From: Branchipolynoe longqiensis
Taxonomy: Eukaryota > Annelida > Polychaeta > Phyllodocida > Polynoidae
DNA: 64,000 nt
Assembly (NCBI GenBank): GCA_030323885.1
Contig: CM059186.1
Location: 150,448,407-150,512,406, forward strand
Direction of reading: 5' to 3'
Shown: piece by piece, positions 19,931 through 30,499 of the stretch
Layout of the letters: each line of letters opens with the position of its first letter
How positions within the stretch are numbered: the first letter of the stretch is position 1
Translations under genes and position numbers: made by a program
The notes under the pieces: generated by a model
What the model saw: only the letters and a program-made list of their open reading frames with translations
Told to the model about the DNA's origin: nothing
Databases searched by the model: none

Positions 19931-22900
19931 CTGCAGCGGCAAGAGCAGTGGGTTGTAGGCCGTGTTGGGTCTCACGTAATGAATTAAAGTCAGGTCACTG
20001 CTGTGACCTGTGCAAAGTCATCTCACTGGTGTGACCTGTGCAAAGTCATGTCACTGGTGTGACCTGTATGGCTATGTTACCGTAAAACCTCCGCCACAAT
20101 ACAGGTAATCCCGAGTGTCGCTTGTCCCTCAAGAACTACTGAAGCTGCGACCTGACATGCTGGGTCGCAGCTTCAGGTCCTTCCCGAGGGACCAGCGGAA
20201 TTCGGAATAACACTGTTCCTATGCATCCAGTCATGAAATTTAGTTTTCTAATTACAATCTCGTCTTGATCGGTGTATTGAATTGATAACTAATAAATGCT
20301 TACATTGGTCAACTGTGTAAATAGTCTCTGTGGTCTGGGGATAAAGCAGCGATAAGACGTGCTGACATTGGTCAACTGTGTAAATAGTCTCTGTGGTCTG
20401 GGGATAATGCAGCGATAAGACGTGCTGACATTAGTCAACTGTGTAAATAGTCTGGTCTGGGGATAAAGCAGCGATAAGACGTGCTGACATTAGTCAACTG
20501 TGTAGATAGTCTCTGGTCTGGGGATAAAGCAGCGATAAGACGTGCTGACATTAGTCAACTGTGTAGATAGTCTCTGTGGTCTGGGGATAAAGCAGCGATA
20601 AGACGTGCTGACATTAGTCAACTGTGTAAATAGTCTCTGTAGTCTGGGGATAAAGCAGCGATAAGACGTGCTGACATTAGTCAACTGTGTAGATACCCTC
20701 TGTGGTCTAGGTATAAAGCAGCGAAAAGACCGCAATACTATTTTATGACCCAATTTTAGAGATAAATAACGTGCTAGTCAGGGATAATAACAATTAAAAA
20801 AGAAAAAAATGTATTCATTCACTTTGACAAGGCAATCAATCGCCCAAAAGAAAAGATTTTCCTTCTAGGATCAGATTTACAAGTTTTAGACAAATATTGG
20901 CCCCCCCCCCGAAAAAGGGAGTTTGCTTTGTTTGTTGTTGTACGTCCTATCAACATCTAAGGTCATATCAGGACGGTTACTGACTTGTGACAGTGTGCAC
21001 TCATGGTGACTTTATAGTGCTGTTCCAGTGGGAAACCAGGCCATCGGCACCATGACCTGGTATCCCACTCAGTCACATTATCCTGACACTGAACACATCA
21101 GTCCTTGCCCTGTCCTAATAATGCTGAGCACTTGGCTAGGAAGCGACAAGTGTCAATTTTTAAGTCATTGGTTTGACTCGACCAGGGTTCGAACCCACGA
21201 TCTACCAGCACGGGAGACCGACGCTGTAACTCATTCGCCCATCCCGTCTGGGAGGTGGGGGTAACCGCCCCCCCTCCACCCCCACAATTTCTTTTTAATG
21301 AAAGTCATATTATATTTAAGTATAATGTTCAATATTTATATGTATGATATATATATTATACATATAATGTCCACTTACGTCATTGTGTAGCATCTTCAGG
21401 CGGTACTTGCTCTCCAACCCGCGCGTCTTCACCTTCTCCTTCTCGTACTCGGCCTTCATGATCTCCTTACGCACGAAGACGGACGGGTAGGCGTGGGTCG
21501 GGTGTACCACGATACCGTGCACCACGAGCACGTGGTTCCCAGCCTTGTGCAGGTTCTTCACATACCCTGCAACACACAAACACAGCCGGCCTTTAAGAAG
21601 GGCTACGTCACTAACAAGCAAGAACACCAGCAACAAATTTACTCTGAATTAAAAATAATTAAAAACTTAAAATACATTAACTTCGCTACTTATTGTAATT
21701 ATCATATTAACAAAATTATTAATGCTCGATATAGGGTTTAAAGCTACATATCCAATGAGAACATCACTTTTCTTTGAAACCAACATTTTTCTAGATTTGA
21801 TTCTACACATCTCCCGTATCTAGATTGTATTATATATATCCAAATCTAAGACTTTGGTGCTGCATAGAAGGGAATTTAATAGAATCTGAAGCCCATGATG
21901 TTGGAATGTTGATGTGCACACCAACAACATTAATTTGACAGGTTTGCATTTCAAATATCGCCAAAGTTAGCTATTCAAAATAAAAGTTACTTCAAACTAA
22001 AGTGAGATCTATCTATGAAAAAATTACAAACTATATACTGAAAAATAGCCGAGATCTATGTATACACATGCCAGAATCCTGAGCTTTGTTAAATAAATGG
22101 TCTTAGCTTCCAAAGGTGTTGCCGTTTCGAGTAATAGAAAAACGAAAATGTATATGTATTTGAAGAAATAAGCAGAATACTGAAAATGAATTTGAACGTG
22201 ACTTGTACAATATCAGTTCAGTTCAAAAGGACTGGGCAGGCCGCTACAGCGAAGTTGTTTTAAAATTTGGATAATTAAACTGAATAAATGCAACTGAAGG
22301 CTTAAAAAGAACCATTTTTACTAGCGCCAACAAAGGAGCTATTTGCGGGGTGGCCTGGGTGGGTTCAACGATCTGTGGAGGTGTGTGTTGGTTAGGGGGG
22401 GGGGGGGGGGGGGCTAGATGGGAAGGGGTAGGATTGGGTTGAAGAGGTAGGCACAGGCAGGCAAGCAGCTCGGCAGTAGTGCTGCCAGCCGCTAATGCCT
22501 GTTTGCATGGCAACGCTCGGACGTTCCCCCCCCCCCCCCCCCCCCCACTCTCCCATCGCCCTTTCTACACCCACGCGCTTATTTCATATTCACGGCCCGC
22601 CCACAGATGGCGCTACATCGACCCGGCAACCGCGCCGACCAATGAGCGCGCGTGCTGCACGTCATTAGAATATCCAGGGGAGGGGGTGGGGGTCAGGGGG
22701 GAACCTGAGGGTTGGCACAAACACCTTTCTTAGAAAGCTTTTGATCCTTCGAAGATTGGTTACAACCACAACTACTTTTAAACCGCGCATATGACCCCTT
22801 TTTCTGAATCAATATATAATATAGAACGAGGGGTTCACCAACTAGAGCTACAGGCGCGAATTTAAGGAATGTAACTAATCAAAGTCAAAGAACATATAAA

Positions 22901-24108
22901 ACAAGACTTGTTTGTGTTTTAAATGATTGCCGGTCTACACATCTCGACGAAATAAATTCGTAATAAACTGTCTTTATCATTAGTATTAATTGAAATTATT
23001 GCAACAGAACCACTTTTTGAGAATACTGCAAAATAAAAGCAATAATTTTTAGCTAATCATTCATTATATTACATGATTTGTCAAGCAAACATCACATTTT
23101 GTCAACTTTGAACTAGGAATACGCCAAAACCAATAATAATTAACATGCCACCAACTATATAGTAGCGACTTAGAAAACACAGTTCATAACCGGACCAGGC
23201 GCATGCATGGATGGATGGATGCATAAATGCATGTGAGAACTATTAACCCCCATGTGGATAGCCTGCCTCCAGGATGAGCCTTGCGCACTGTGCACCCAGT
23301 GCCCCCCCCCCCCCCCCCACACACCTTTGTTCCCCTAGTACCGTGTCAGCTGAGACCGGGCTGCCGGGAACCAGTTTAAACTGGTCCGCCGGGCGCCGCG
23401 AAACTCACCAGCACCAGCACTGCCAGTCCAATAACCCAGGCATGCAATTTATAGCCACCTTTTTTTTTTTTATGTTACCTCACATTTTGCATTTCTATTT
23501 TAAAATAAGGCGTTTAACAAATCATTAAATCGCTGTTGACGGGAAAAGTCTAATAGAGGCGATGGAATGGAAGCCTCCCGCGATAAACTGCCTGATCATA
23601 TACTACTCGGCAAGTGTCACTGCATCTGGCGTCCCGCAAGATAAGATAAGATTAAACCAAAATGAAAAAGGGAATTGCTCAAGTTGTCCACTAGCACAAA
23701 GAGAATATAGTCTGGGCGTATTGCTCGGTGGCAAAACCCTGTAGATAACATTAGGTGTGTGGGGGGGGGGGGGCGGATGTCGCAATAGTGCTGCTGGATC
23801 CAGTTCTATCCGGCCGGCCTCTAGAGGCACGTGTACGGGAATCCCGTAATAACCAAGCATGGAACACACCTTCCTGTGAAACTACCACAGTGATAGAGCT
23901 TCTGAATCTGGTATGGCGAGAATAACTGTACAATAAAGTCTATAAATATAAATAAGATAATGTACTTACAATCGAAGGCATGCTCTGCCGTCTTGCTCTC
24001 ATCCACTCCGATCACGACCATGCCGAGATCGGTGGAGGAGGTCTCCGATGGTGTGTAGCTTGAGGTCGACATTTTCTTGCGTGCTTGGTAAGTCTCTGAC
24101 AGTTTCAT
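19727..24108 (-). CDS. Universal stress protein (UspA family) gene, three exons
   Basis: Exons, in order of translation: 24108-23970, 21566-21379 and 19930-19727. Both introns are GT..AG, and the phases (1, 0) join into 177 codons, 176 residues, within the usual size for animal USPs. Residues 30-38 read MVVIGVDES, the first USP strand with the Asp that contacts ATP. W47 at the exon 1/2 junction starts the conserved WYVKNL helix, and VLVVHGI is the second strand. G140-A-H-G143-(9)-G153-S154 is the ATP-binding loop, and SAHCPVITV the last strand. So it should be a cytosolic ATP-binding USP; its cellular role is unknown. Met13 is an alternative start giving 164 residues. A 3' signal ATTAAA on the minus strand (19493-19498) is possible. 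Confident in the family, less in the exact start. Confidence 0.92.
19990..20070 (+). repeat. Short tandem repeat in USP intron 2
   Basis: Three units of GTCACTG(C/G)TGTGACCTGT(GCAAAGTCAT). Each holds the palindrome GTCAC-(N)-GTGAC. Confidence 0.75.
20298..20735 (+). repeat. 63-bp minisatellite, seven copies, in USP intron 2
   Basis: Unit GCTGACATTAGTCAACTGTG ... GATAAAGCAGCGATAAGACGT, 63 bp and highly uniform. Because 63 is divisible by 3, one minus-strand frame stays open as a 21-residue repeat; there is no sign that it is translated. Confidence 0.92.
20926..21252 (-). repeat. tRNA-derived SINE (family S1), near full length
   Basis: On the minus strand: tRNA-like head with GGGCGAATGAG (box A) and GGGTTCGAACCCT (box B), body with ATAATGTGACTGAGTGGGAT, tail CCTGATATGACCTTAGATG and AACAACAAACAAA. 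Typical of pol III-derived SINEs. Confidence 0.85.
21379..21566 (-). CDS. USP exon 2
   Basis: Acceptor TTGCAG before GGTATGTG, donor GTAAGT after AATGAC. It encodes strand 2, a His-Pro-rich loop (VVHPTHAYPS) and a Lys/Glu-rich helix. Confidence 0.88.
21738..22028 (-). mobile_element. TTAA MITE (family A), partial, USP intron 1
   Basis: Starts TTTAAAGCTACATATCCAAT; the body is recognisable (GTTGGAATGTTGATGTGCAC, CAAAGTTAGCTATT), the right end lost. Confidence 0.62.
22030..23968. other. USP intron 1 remainder; long G and C runs
   Basis: G19 at 22395-22413, C21 at 22526-22546, C17 at 23302-23318 and G13 at 23761-23773. No coding or RNA feature. Confidence 0.5.
23970..24108 (-). CDS. USP exon 1
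   Basis: From the first Met to GAT-T before donor GTAAGTAC. A Ser/Thr-rich N-terminus of about 27 residues precedes the fold. Its phase-1 end makes the junction codon TGG (Trp) with exon 2, which supports the splice. Confidence 0.88.
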
Positions 24109-26305
24109 TGATGTGGATAAGTTGACACTTGCAGGTTGATGCAGGCGTTGACTGTCTTTTGAACACTGGAAATATGTGCCTCTTGTGTCGGTGTTACCTC
24201 ATCGGTCGTGTCTGTGTGTGTGCTTGATGCGATCAGCTGACGAGCACAGCTCACACACCCCTATATACTGCCTCGAACCGGCCCACGCCACCGGGAGTTC
24301 CCCGCAGAACGTGGATAAGAAAGCCACCACCGATGCGGAGCAAATAGAACGACGCGGGATTATACACGTTCGGGGCCCCGTGGCGAAATTACCGGCCTGC
24401 AGCTTCTGGTCATCGAACGAGCATGTGCAAGTTTCCTTGTTGCAGGCAGTGCTGAGCAGTTGTCCGACACGTGGGTGTGCTTTAGGATGCAGATTCCGGG
24501 GCCTGTAGCCGGTTAGTTGCCGGGCGGGTTTGCCATGCGCGGGGTCCCTCTGCTCCGCCCGGTGACAGCCTGGGAACCGAGCCCTCCGTGACTAACTGAA
24601 GCATACCGGCTAACTGCCTTAGTCATGCCACCCCACCTCACATTAATTATTTTACAAAAGTCCACGTAAATTCAAAATACTGCATGGAAAATTCCAAAAC
24701 GCATTGTCCAATAACTACACGTTGAGGGACATCTTGTCCATGAACAAACTGTTATTTATTTTCACAGAAAGAATGATATCCAAGCCAGAAAAACAAGTCA
24801 AACATCCAAAGAGGAATTTCGACATGTCGTCGCCTAGTCTAAGAGTGCGGCGGTTCAGGCCGGTTCTAGGTTCCATGAGGCAGGGGCGTGGCTTCACTCT
24901 GCATTCATTTGCATTTCCTGGCGTTAACCTAGTTTCACAATAGCCGTCCACGTGTTGGGTGGAGTCAGCTGACAAGCCCAGCTGGTCGTGGGAGCAGCAG
25001 TGGGGACGGGGAAGCCCTGCTGTAGGGGTCGTGTGAGGTGGACTAACAATGACATAAGCAACGATTTCAACATGACATCAGCCCAATAGCTCGGGCCACC
25101 ATTAATGATGCACGCATTGACTAAGTTGAACGCACATTTTAATTGCTTGCAGCAATGATCTGAACATGGGGATAAATGAAGCGATCTACATGAGGGTATT
25201 TTTTTAGAAGCATCCTGCATACATAGATGGCCATAAGACAAGTGCAAAAACGCCGAATGTACGCGTGGGGGTTAGCTGTTTAGTAATTCTAATTAAAATA
25301 AACGATATCCTATTAAATTGAGCCCGAATTTTGACTATCTCATCACACAGCCCCGGTTTGGCCTTTGCATGAAGGAATGTGGTGGATCCCCTAAAGTGGA
25401 TCATGTAGGTTGCTAATCCTAAATCTGCTATATATCCTCTACCTACTCTTCAACTTAGCCTTCTTCTCTTGTGCTGTCTAAATCAATCTCGAGTGGTAAA
25501 ACAGGGGTAAAACCAGCTTCTCTTTGTTCCAATCCCGTCGGAAATTTAGTCACTGTGCCAATGCTTACTTTGCCCAACTCGATCATGTCTTATCAGCGTG
25601 TATCGCCAACTCGCCCCATTCTGGATTATCTGATCGGTTTAGTTTACTCAGCTGGTTAGAATTTGGTGAACACTTCCTCCCACTAGAGGTTCTCAGCTAA
25701 TGTCACACCTTAAATCTCAGTTCCTATTGGGAACTAACGATGCTTTTACACCTACTAATGGCACAGCTGTTACATGGTGACATGAATGTTGCAGGTCTCT
25801 GACCTCGAGTCTGAGTCTACATTACAACTTGGATATACTTATTTTCTTTGTGGGATAGTAAGAAATTGTGTTTGGGGTAAATCTGAGAGGATGGGTGGAT
25901 TGTATATAGATGAGAGCTGGCGTGAGAATGTAGGTATAATGTGTGGGAGTGCGTGGCAAGGGGGTGTAGATTGAGATACGAAGCCCTGCAGCAGGTAGGG
26001 CAGTTATAAAGTGTAGTATGTCACTGTGACAAAAGTATAAAGGGATAGAATAAGAATTGAGCCGAGAAGTCATAAACTAGGGAGAACAAGTCACATTCTA
26101 ATTGCATTTATCTACACGTTTGATACATTATCGCCATGGAATAAAAATACAACTTTTAATACACACCATGTAGGATTCCCTTTGTCTGATTTGATTTTAA
26201 TTAGTAAATAAATGGAATTTTACCATACTTTATAAGCTTGCATGGCGTTATATTTATGAATTGTTAATATATATTGTACCATACCCATCAAGTCATTAGA
26301 AATGC
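24109..26305. other. USP upstream region, no further gene seen
   Basis: Should hold the USP promoter (read leftwards). I see no clear TATA box and no coding signature; the longest plus-strand frame (24176-24508) has no motif. GC-rich around 24260-24620, then AT-rich. Confidence 0.4.
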
Positions 26306-26645
26306 TAAAGCTGATTAGTTAGATGACAACATCAAATTTTCGAAACCAAACCAGTCGTCTAGGTTTTTTGATCGTGCATATCCAACTTAGAAAGGGTGTA
26401 CTGGTTCGCTTATTAAACAGTTGTTGCTGCCTAGAACTTAGTGTTGAAGCCTATGGTGTCAGAATTTCTATGTCCACACCAACATTAAGTTGGCGTGTTT
26501 TCACTTCAAATATCTCCCGAGTTAGCCACTTATAATCAAAGTTACGTTAACCTAATGTAAGGTAGATTAATTATAACAACCACCTTACTATATTTATCTG
26601 AAAAGAATTTGTGAAAAATCCAAAACCGCCGGATTCTGCAACTTC
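26306..26645 (-). mobile_element. TTAA MITE (family A), decayed
   Basis: Body words CAAATTTTCGAAACCAAACC, TGGTGTCAGAATTTC and AACATTAAGTTGGCG; both ends degraded. Confidence 0.6.
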
Positions 26646-26879
26646 TTTCCATCTTCAACATATATTTAGCCAAAGATTCAAATAATTAGAACTTCTTCCC
26701 TCAAACAGTGTTCACTCGACATCTTTATGTTAAATCTAGATCATCGATGGGTAAATGAACACTGTTAACTTCTGGAATAAGAAAGATAAAACAAAATAAC
26801 ATCAAATATGCCACGGAAGAAAAGGAGAAACTAGCATACATCCTATCCAGTGCCGACCCACAAATGTCAAGGTGTCAGG

Positions 26880-27206
26880 ATTGGTTGATTGATGACTGGG
26901 GTTGTACTTGTAGTAAATTCGAGGTCATATCAGGACGGCTATACATTTATGACTGCTGATATTCGTGGTGGCTTTTTAGTGCTTCCTCACTCACACCGAC
27001 ACCTATATGACTCAATATCCCTACTCAGTCATGTTATTCTGACACAGTGAGCCAACCACTCCCTGCTATATCATAGTCATTTCGAATTAAAAATAATATA
27101 GCAATGACAAGTATGAATTGTGTATGTCTTCAGCTTGAAACGGTTGGGGATGGATCCCACAACCTGATGGTGCTTGTGCTCTAATCACTCGACCATCTTG
27201 TGCAAT
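26880..27206 (-). repeat. tRNA-derived SINE (family S1), decayed
   Basis: Body GGTCATATCAGGACGGCTA ... TCATGTTATTCTGACACAG, tRNA-like part near 27130-27205. Confidence 0.65.
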
Positions 27207-27208
27207 CT

Positions 27209-27547
27209 AAAGCCAATATTCCATTAAAGCCGAGATTCCATTACATCCGAAATTCCATTAAATCCGGGACTCCATTAAATCCGAGATTCCATTAAAGCCG
27301 GAACTCCATTAAACCCGGGACTCCATTAAACCCGAGATTCCATTAAAGCCGGAACTCCATTATAGCCAGGAATCTACTAAACCCGAGATTCCATTAAAGC
27401 CGGGTCTCCATTAAAGCCAGCACTCCATTAAGTGTAAGATACCATTAAAGCCAGGAATCCATTAAATGTAAGATTCCATTAAATCCGAGATTCTATTGAA
27501 GCCGAAATTCCATAAAAGCTGAAATTCCATTAAAGGCCCCCATTAAA
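27209..27547 (+). repeat. ~17-bp tandem repeat (CCATTAAA)
   Basis: About 20 units of the type GATTCCATTAAAGCCGA, with runs of CCGGGACT variants. Confidence 0.88.
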
Positions 27548-27779
27548 GTCTAATTTCTTTTAAAACATACATTGCATTAATCTTTGTACATAAGGAGACA
27601 TGGCAATTTGTAATGCACAGAACATTGAACTGTGATTTTTAAGATGATTGCATCAGTGCATAGTGATGTATGTTTTTCAGGGATGTGCGGCTGCAGGAAA
27701 TCGAATCAGTCCATGTTGAGATAGTTGCCTTTTCCTATGTGAATTCATAGACCCCTTTCAATGTTTATAAACATTGTGT

Positions 27780-28440
27780 ATGCACACGCATCTTGGATGC
27801 AGAACGAAGGCACACTGCCATTGAATTTGCTGGTACGCGCAATGCAAAACATTAATTTTATTCAAAATTAATAGAAATGCAGAACCCTAACATTATAAAT
27901 TTAATATAATCTGTTCGTTGAATATGTTTTCTATATGTGTTCCAATTGGTTTGTTTCTAAGTGGTGTGATTTGAGAGATATTTCACTTTTTCTGCAGAAC
28001 GAAGGCACACTGCCATTGAGTTTGCCGGGTCATGCAGTGCAAAACATTTATTTTATTCAAAATTAATAGAAATGCAGAACCCTGACCGTATAAATTTAAT
28101 ATAATCTATTTGTTGAATATATTTTCTATATGTGTTCCAGCGGGTTGCTTCTAGGTGGTTTGGTTTTAGAGATATTTCACTTTTTCTGTATGAAGATAAT
28201 TCAAGATTGCTCATGGCCATTGACAATGCATTGAGTTTGCTGGTACACGCAGTGCAAAACGTCTATTATATTCAAAATTAATAGAAATACAGAACCCTAA
28301 CCATATAAATTTAATATAATATGTTTGTTGAATATGTTTTCTATATGTGTTCCAATCGGTTTGTTTCTAGGTGGTGTGGTTTTAGAGATATTTCACTTTT
28401 TCTGTATGAAGATTGCTCATAGCCATTGAGTTTGCAGTGT
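27780..28440 (+). repeat. ~215-bp tandem unit, three copies (family J body)
   Basis: Three successive copies of AACATTAATTTTATTCAAAA ... TTTCTATATGTGTTCCAA ... GAGATATTTCACTTTTTCTG. The same unit occurs inside a foldback element at 44009-44501. Confidence 0.85.
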
Positions 28441-28855
28441 GACAGTGTGTTGTCCTGCAGCCAAAAGGTTTGTGCACTGACCTAGATACCTATGCTGACA
28501 TCATATGAAATAGGTCTATAGGAGGATCTCAAATATGAGATGCAATAAAAAATGGAGATGTTGGGGGAGGGGGGAGGTCCAAAGAAACATACACAGTATG
28601 AAGATTGCCAGTGCAGAATGTGATAAATGAATGGGATTTTGTATCATATCAGGATGGGTACTGACTTGTGACTGTAATATATGTGTAGTGCGGAACGTCT
28701 TTTAGTTTTACAGTGACGGAGGATTTTATCAACCATACCAGAAAAAAGGTGCACTGCTAAGGACATATGCATACACACATATATTTATATTTACATATAC
28801 TTATACAGATACATATATTTATATATAGAGCATAAGGAAATAAATATCTAAAGAA
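28441..28855. other. Non-coding; short S1 SINE scrap and TA-rich stretch
   Basis: ATCATATCAGGATGGGTACT at 28637 is an S1 tail fragment; TATA-rich at 28775-28830. Confidence 0.45.
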
Positions 28856-29035
28856 AATGAACAATTCATCTGGTCTTCAGGCAGCTCGGAGGTCAGGTCA
28901 TTCCCCTTTATTTTAGTTTTATCCCCCATGGTCTTTGAGTCACTCAAGAAGAAGACATTTAGGATATCGATAACCTCATTCATTTTGAGCATGAGTGACA
29001 TGCACAGGTTGATGAAAGCGCAAATGATTTGGTAT
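28856..29035 (-). pseudogene. Orphan NOXRED1 exon-5-like fragment
   Basis: On the minus strand the frame reads AFINLCMSLMLKMNEVIDI then FFLSDSKTMGDKTKIKGNDL. NOXRED1 exon 5 here has ALVNMCTSFKLKRTDIVDI then LILGDSDTLDAGTKIKEEDI, clearly the same exon. The acceptor and first ~15 codons are missing, cut near the end of the Ngaro-like element. The donor is gone: CAGATGAAC stands where exon 5 has CAGAAGTAAG. No other exon of a second copy was found. It is either a scrap of a duplicated gene or part of a paralogue broken by insertions. Confidence 0.8.
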
Positions 29036-29055
29036 ACATAGGTATATATATATAT

Positions 29056-29139
29056 AAATGCTTACTACAGTACAAATGAGGAGACAAGACAAAGTAGCGG
29101 TTGAGATAATATATTCTCTGGCATAGGGAATATGATGCC
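29056..29139 (-). repeat. Ngaro split direct repeat B2
   Basis: 84 bp from AAATGCTTACTACAGTAC to GGGAATATGATGCC, identical to B1 except one base (GCGG/GTGG). Confidence 0.88.
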
Positions 29140-29162
29140 CTAGCCTATAAAAAAAAAAAAAC

Positions 29163-29197
29163 ACTCTCGGGCGCAAGTGACAGTGTAGTGTCCAGGG
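29163..29197 (-). repeat. Ngaro split direct repeat A2
   Basis: CTCTCGGGCGCAAGTGAC ... GTGTCCAGG, matching A1 with one change. Confidence 0.85.
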
Positions 29198-29358
29198 TAG
29201 GTGCGCCGGGGTGGAGCCCCCCCCCCCCCCGGTCACATGGTCAGAGGGGGAGGGGGGGGGGCATACAACAAGTAAGCCACCCCATCCATATTAGGGTAGG
29301 AAATAAACATATAATCCCTTACGTGCATTTATACTCGCATAATGCTTATACATCACAT

Positions 29359-29442
29359 AAATGCTTACTACAGTACAAATGAGGAGACAAGACAAAGTAG
29401 TGGTTGAGATAATATATTCTCTGGCATAGGGAATATGATGCC
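29359..29442 (-). repeat. Ngaro split direct repeat B1
   Basis: Second copy of the 84-bp B repeat, between the recombinase stop and A2. Confidence 0.88.
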
Positions 29443-29518
29443 AAGATCGTAGATACCCCAACCCGGGATAGTCAGGTCTTCGGATAGTAGCGAGTGACAC
29501 AGATAACGAGTGATTGGC

Positions 29519-30499
29519 TTAGTAATTGTCAGGTACGGTTGCAGCTAGTGACGTGGCCACCCGCAAGTCGTTCATTATACGTACGGAGAGGGGGGTCTTA
29601 AGGTCGGTAAATACTGTGTCTGTGCACCAGTCCCCCCTAGTGCGGAGCTCCTCAATTGAGGCCCCACACATGGAGAGGAAGGTGCAGCCGCCCCGCCTCA
29701 GAGAGTGGGAGGAGACCGAGTCCGGATCGAGTCCCGCCTTCTGTGCGAATAACTTAAGGGTCATCTGGTAGACCTTGTATGGGAGGGGGGCGGAGACCCG
29801 CGCGACGGAAGGGATCCGGAAGGCTTTTTCCGCCGGGAGTGCTGGGAGCTGCTCGAAGTGCCGCTCGGTCCAGTGGACCGCGCAGATCCTCAGGTTCGGG
29901 CAGCGAGCAACTGGTACTTCTAATACCCTCTCTTTGAACTGTATTGTTTTAGACCGTCTTATGGATATTACCATCCCCCAGGGAAAGAAGCGAAAGTCTC
30001 CCATGAGCAGTGCTGAGTCGGAGTCGGTCACCTGGCACTTCCTGAGGAGCGCCCTGAAGCTACATAGCAGTGCGGCGCGCCAGGCTACATGACCCGGAGT
30101 TGTCGATAGGAAAGAGAACATCCGGAGTAGGGTCTCCGGCAAGATCGGCACAGCTTGCTTGGGTGTGGTGGCGCACTCTCTCCTTATTCCCCTCAGGGTG
30201 GAGGCAACTTCGAAGCTGGTGTATGCTATGGGTTCAGACCCATTTTGCTTAAGGAAGTTGTTCAGTCCGCTGAGGTAGTTTAGGATGGAGGAGTACTTCA
30301 TGGTTCTAGCAAGCCAAGAGGCATAAAGTGCCACCTGTGCCGGCGGGCAAGGGAACGGGCTGTGCGTCTCCGAGAAGTCTGTCACAAACTCCAGGTATCT
30401 CCTTACCTGGACCCCCCGGGTCGCTATCGAGTTGGGGGCGTATGACCTGCTCTGGAAGGTCTGCTTCTCTTTCTGCAGCTGCACCACCCCTGCAATCAA
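29519..30499 (-). CDS. Tyrosine recombinase (YR) of the Ngaro-like element
   Basis: 326 residues. The N-terminal part (to ~115) resembles the SAM-like core-binding domain, with YLEFVTDF. The catalytic domain has Arg in ALLRKCQ, Lys in RRSKTIQFKER, and HSLRRGG for the H-x-x-R pair, followed by RGDW. In related recombinases GDW is followed by a motif like SDAYLRYL whose last Tyr is the nucleophile; here the text is TDTVFTDL, so residue 299 is Asp (GTC on the plus strand at 29603-29605). The enzyme should insert the circular cDNA, but this copy is probably inactive. The frame overlaps the end of pol by about 190 bp. Confidence 0.88.
   Translation of the reverse strand: MIAGVVQLQKEKQTFQSRSYAPNSIATRGVQVRRYLEFVTDFSETHSPFPCPPAQVALYASWLARTMKYSSILNYLSGLNNFLKQNGSEPIAYTSFEVASTLRGIRRECATTPKQAVPILPETLLRMFSFLSTTPGHVAWRAALLCSFRALLRKCQVTDSDSALLMGDFRFFPWGMVISIRRSKTIQFKERVLEVPVARCPNLRICAVHWTERHFEQLPALPAEKAFRIPSVARVSAPLPYKVYQMTLKLFAQKAGLDPDSVSSHSLRRGGCTFLSMCGASIEELRTRGDWCTDTVFTDLKTPLSVRIMNDLRVATSLAATVPDNY

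Noticed and set aside
20490..20753. Repeat protein of 21-residue units
   Set aside because: The open frame is a by-product of a 63-bp minisatellite in an intron.
24176..24508. 110-codon gene upstream of the USP gene
   Set aside because: Composition-driven frame with no recognised motif; probably the USP promoter region.
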